This document shows, in pieces, positions 63,071 through 64,000 of a stretch of DNA of 64,000 nucleotides. The stretch is from contig NZ_UWOT01000012.1 in assembly GCF_900604535.1 (NCBI RefSeq), forward strand, positions 31,946 through 95,945, written 5' to 3'. A program made the position numbers and the translations under genes. The notes below the pieces were generated by a model. It was not told where the DNA came from. It made no database searches and saw only the letters and a list, made by a program, of their open reading frames with translations. The DNA is from Romboutsia_E sp900604535. GTDB taxonomy: Bacteria; Bacillota; Clostridia; Peptostreptococcales; Peptostreptococcaceae. Each line of letters starts with the position of its first letter. Positions within the stretch are counted from its first letter, which is position 1.

Positions 63071-64000
63071 CTAAATATATTCATTTTGTAAATAATATAA
63101 GTTATAAAAATATCCTTTATTATTAATCAGTTCTTCAAATTGACCTTTTTCTATAACATTTCCTTCTTTCATAACAATTATCTCATCATATTTAACTAAT
63201 ATACTTTTTATAAGCTTATGAGTCACAACTATTAATGTAAGATCTTCTATTGATAATAAAGAATTTTCTAAATTATAAGCAGTTTCATTATCAAGTGCAG
63301 AAGTTGACTCATCTAAAATTAAAATCTTAGTATTATTTATTAAAGAACGAGCTATAGCAATTCTTTGTTTTTCTCCTCCAGATAACTTATTTCCATTTTC
63401 TCCAACTAATGAGTTAATTCCATTTGGAAGAGACTTTATTAAATTAGATAATCCTGACCTTTTACAGATTTCTAAAACATCTTCATCACTATAGTTAGCA
63501 AATAATTTTATATTTTCTTTTATAGTATCATCAAACATAAATACATTTTGCTGAATCATAGACATATTTTTATATAAGTCATTACTAAATATATTTTGAA
63601 TATTTTTATTATCCAATAATATATCACCTTCATAATTTTTATAATATCTCATAATAAGTTTTATAAGTGTACTTTTACCGCAACCACTTTCTCCAACTAT
63701 TGCATACTTTTTGTTTTTATCAAAACTTAAATTTATATTATTTAAAGTTTTTCTATCATCAGTATAAGAAAAATTTAAATTATCTACTTTTATACTACTT
63801 TCAAATAAAGGCAGTTCTATATGCTCAATATCTTCATTTGTAGTGTTAATAATATCATCAATCTTATCAGAAATAAGAGATACTGATTTTATTTGATTTA
63901 TTAAAGATATACTTACTTTAACAGGTCCTACTATATGAGTGCTTAATTGAATAATTATTATAGCTATACCTACAGATATTTGATTTTTATACATTAAGTA
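63071..64000 (-). CDS. ABC transporter, permease-ATPase fusion, partial at the window edge
   Basis: The visible 310 codons hold the end of a membrane domain (about 70 residues, with QISVGIAIIIIQL and a VGPVKVSISLINQ helix) and a complete ATPase domain: Walker A GESGCGKST, IQQNVFMFDDTIKENI (Q-loop area), signature LSGGEKQR, ILDESTSALD and VVTHK. The missing part lies to the right of the window. This is an exporter-type half transporter, as used for peptides, lipids or drugs. Substrate cannot be told. The Ala/Ser-rich region and KL.GQFEELINNKG end are usual for the family. Confidence 0.9.
   Translation of the reverse strand, partial: YLMYKNQISVGIAIIIIQLSTHIVGPVKVSISLINQIKSVSLISDKIDDIINTTNEDIEHIELPLFESSIKVDNLNFSYTDDRKTLNNINLSFDKNKKYAIVGESGCGKSTLIKLIMRYYKNYEGDILLDNKNIQNIFSNDLYKNMSMIQQNVFMFDDTIKENIKLFANYSDEDVLEICKRSGLSNLIKSLPNGINSLVGENGNKLSGGEKQRIAIARSLINNTKILILDESTSALDNETAYNLENSLLSIEDLTLIVVTHKLIKSILVKYDEIIVMKEGNVIEKGQFEELINNKGYFYNLYYLQNEYI

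Noticed and set aside
1..64000. CRISPR arrays, tRNA or rRNA genes, insertion sequences
   Set aside because: No regularly spaced repeats, no tRNA cloverleaf or rRNA-like conserved text, and no transposase frame were seen.

Overview
The window is AT-rich Firmicute DNA (well under one third G+C by eye), with strong AGGAGG-type ribosome binding sites, TTG/GTG starts and many hairpin-plus-U-run terminators. Gene content (BMP-type ABC transporter, AbgT and OPT carriers, LUD and DUF362 iron-sulfur proteins, YqeC/MocA, GlnRS, lysine, preQ1-I and yybP-ykoY riboswitches) suggests an anaerobic Clostridia chromosome, most like Peptostreptococcaceae. The family is inference from content and style. I saw no rRNA, tRNA, CRISPR array, insertion sequence or phage module. 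Most genes are on the minus strand.

Layout. 1-985: partial, broken aspartokinase behind a lysine riboswitch. 1131-5601: minus-strand envelope and hypothetical genes. 5890-7554: glnS. 7625-10498: lipid kinase, LUD protein, ferredoxin-like protein. 10684-13690: mini-gene, then a three-gene metal-chelate/cobalamin ABC importer. 14036-17205: aminotransferase, hypothetical, lipase-like hydrolase, cold-shock protein. 17321-23321: five-gene operon of an M20 amidohydrolase and a BMP-family (nucleoside-type) ABC importer. 23626-25863: amino-acid ABC importer behind a hairpin leader. 26140-30111: GHL10-like protein, CLC carrier, HD hydrolase, zinc-ribbon/DUF2829-like protein. 30544-35050: ABC-F protein and a P-type ATPase under a yybP-ykoY (Mn2+) riboswitch. 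35100-38912: MoeA-like/MocA/YqeC set for molybdenum (selenium-dependent) hydroxylase maturation, then an FtsZ-fold relative and queT under a preQ1-I riboswitch. 39027-50116: carriers (NhaA, YitT, OPT plus PqqD-like, Amt-PII fusion) mixed with several broken genes. 50392-59535: YczE-like protein, DUF362 ferredoxin, cobalamin adenosyltransferase, a peptidase/AbgT/amidohydrolase set, zinc-ribbon membrane protein, DUF2284, MgtC. 59652-64000: unknown membrane protein, GIY-YIG nuclease with a membrane tail, coiled-coil protein, and an ABC exporter cut by the window edge.

The most striking overall feature is the number of disrupted genes: seven reading frames carry in-frame stops or small indels (aspartokinase, the 39027 gene, DUF362, the DUF1648 membrane protein, the 47505 membrane protein, Amt-PII, and the N-terminus of AbgT). 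Most stops can be explained by C-to-T or G-to-A changes, and several indels lie in homopolymer or TA runs. This is either real decay (a mutator or mutagenised lineage) or uncorrected sequencing error. The best leads for new biology are the degenerate FtsZ-fold protein behind queT, the zinc-ribbon/DUF2829 fusion, the membrane-tailed GIY-YIG protein, and the hexaloop hairpin in the Amt-PII leader.
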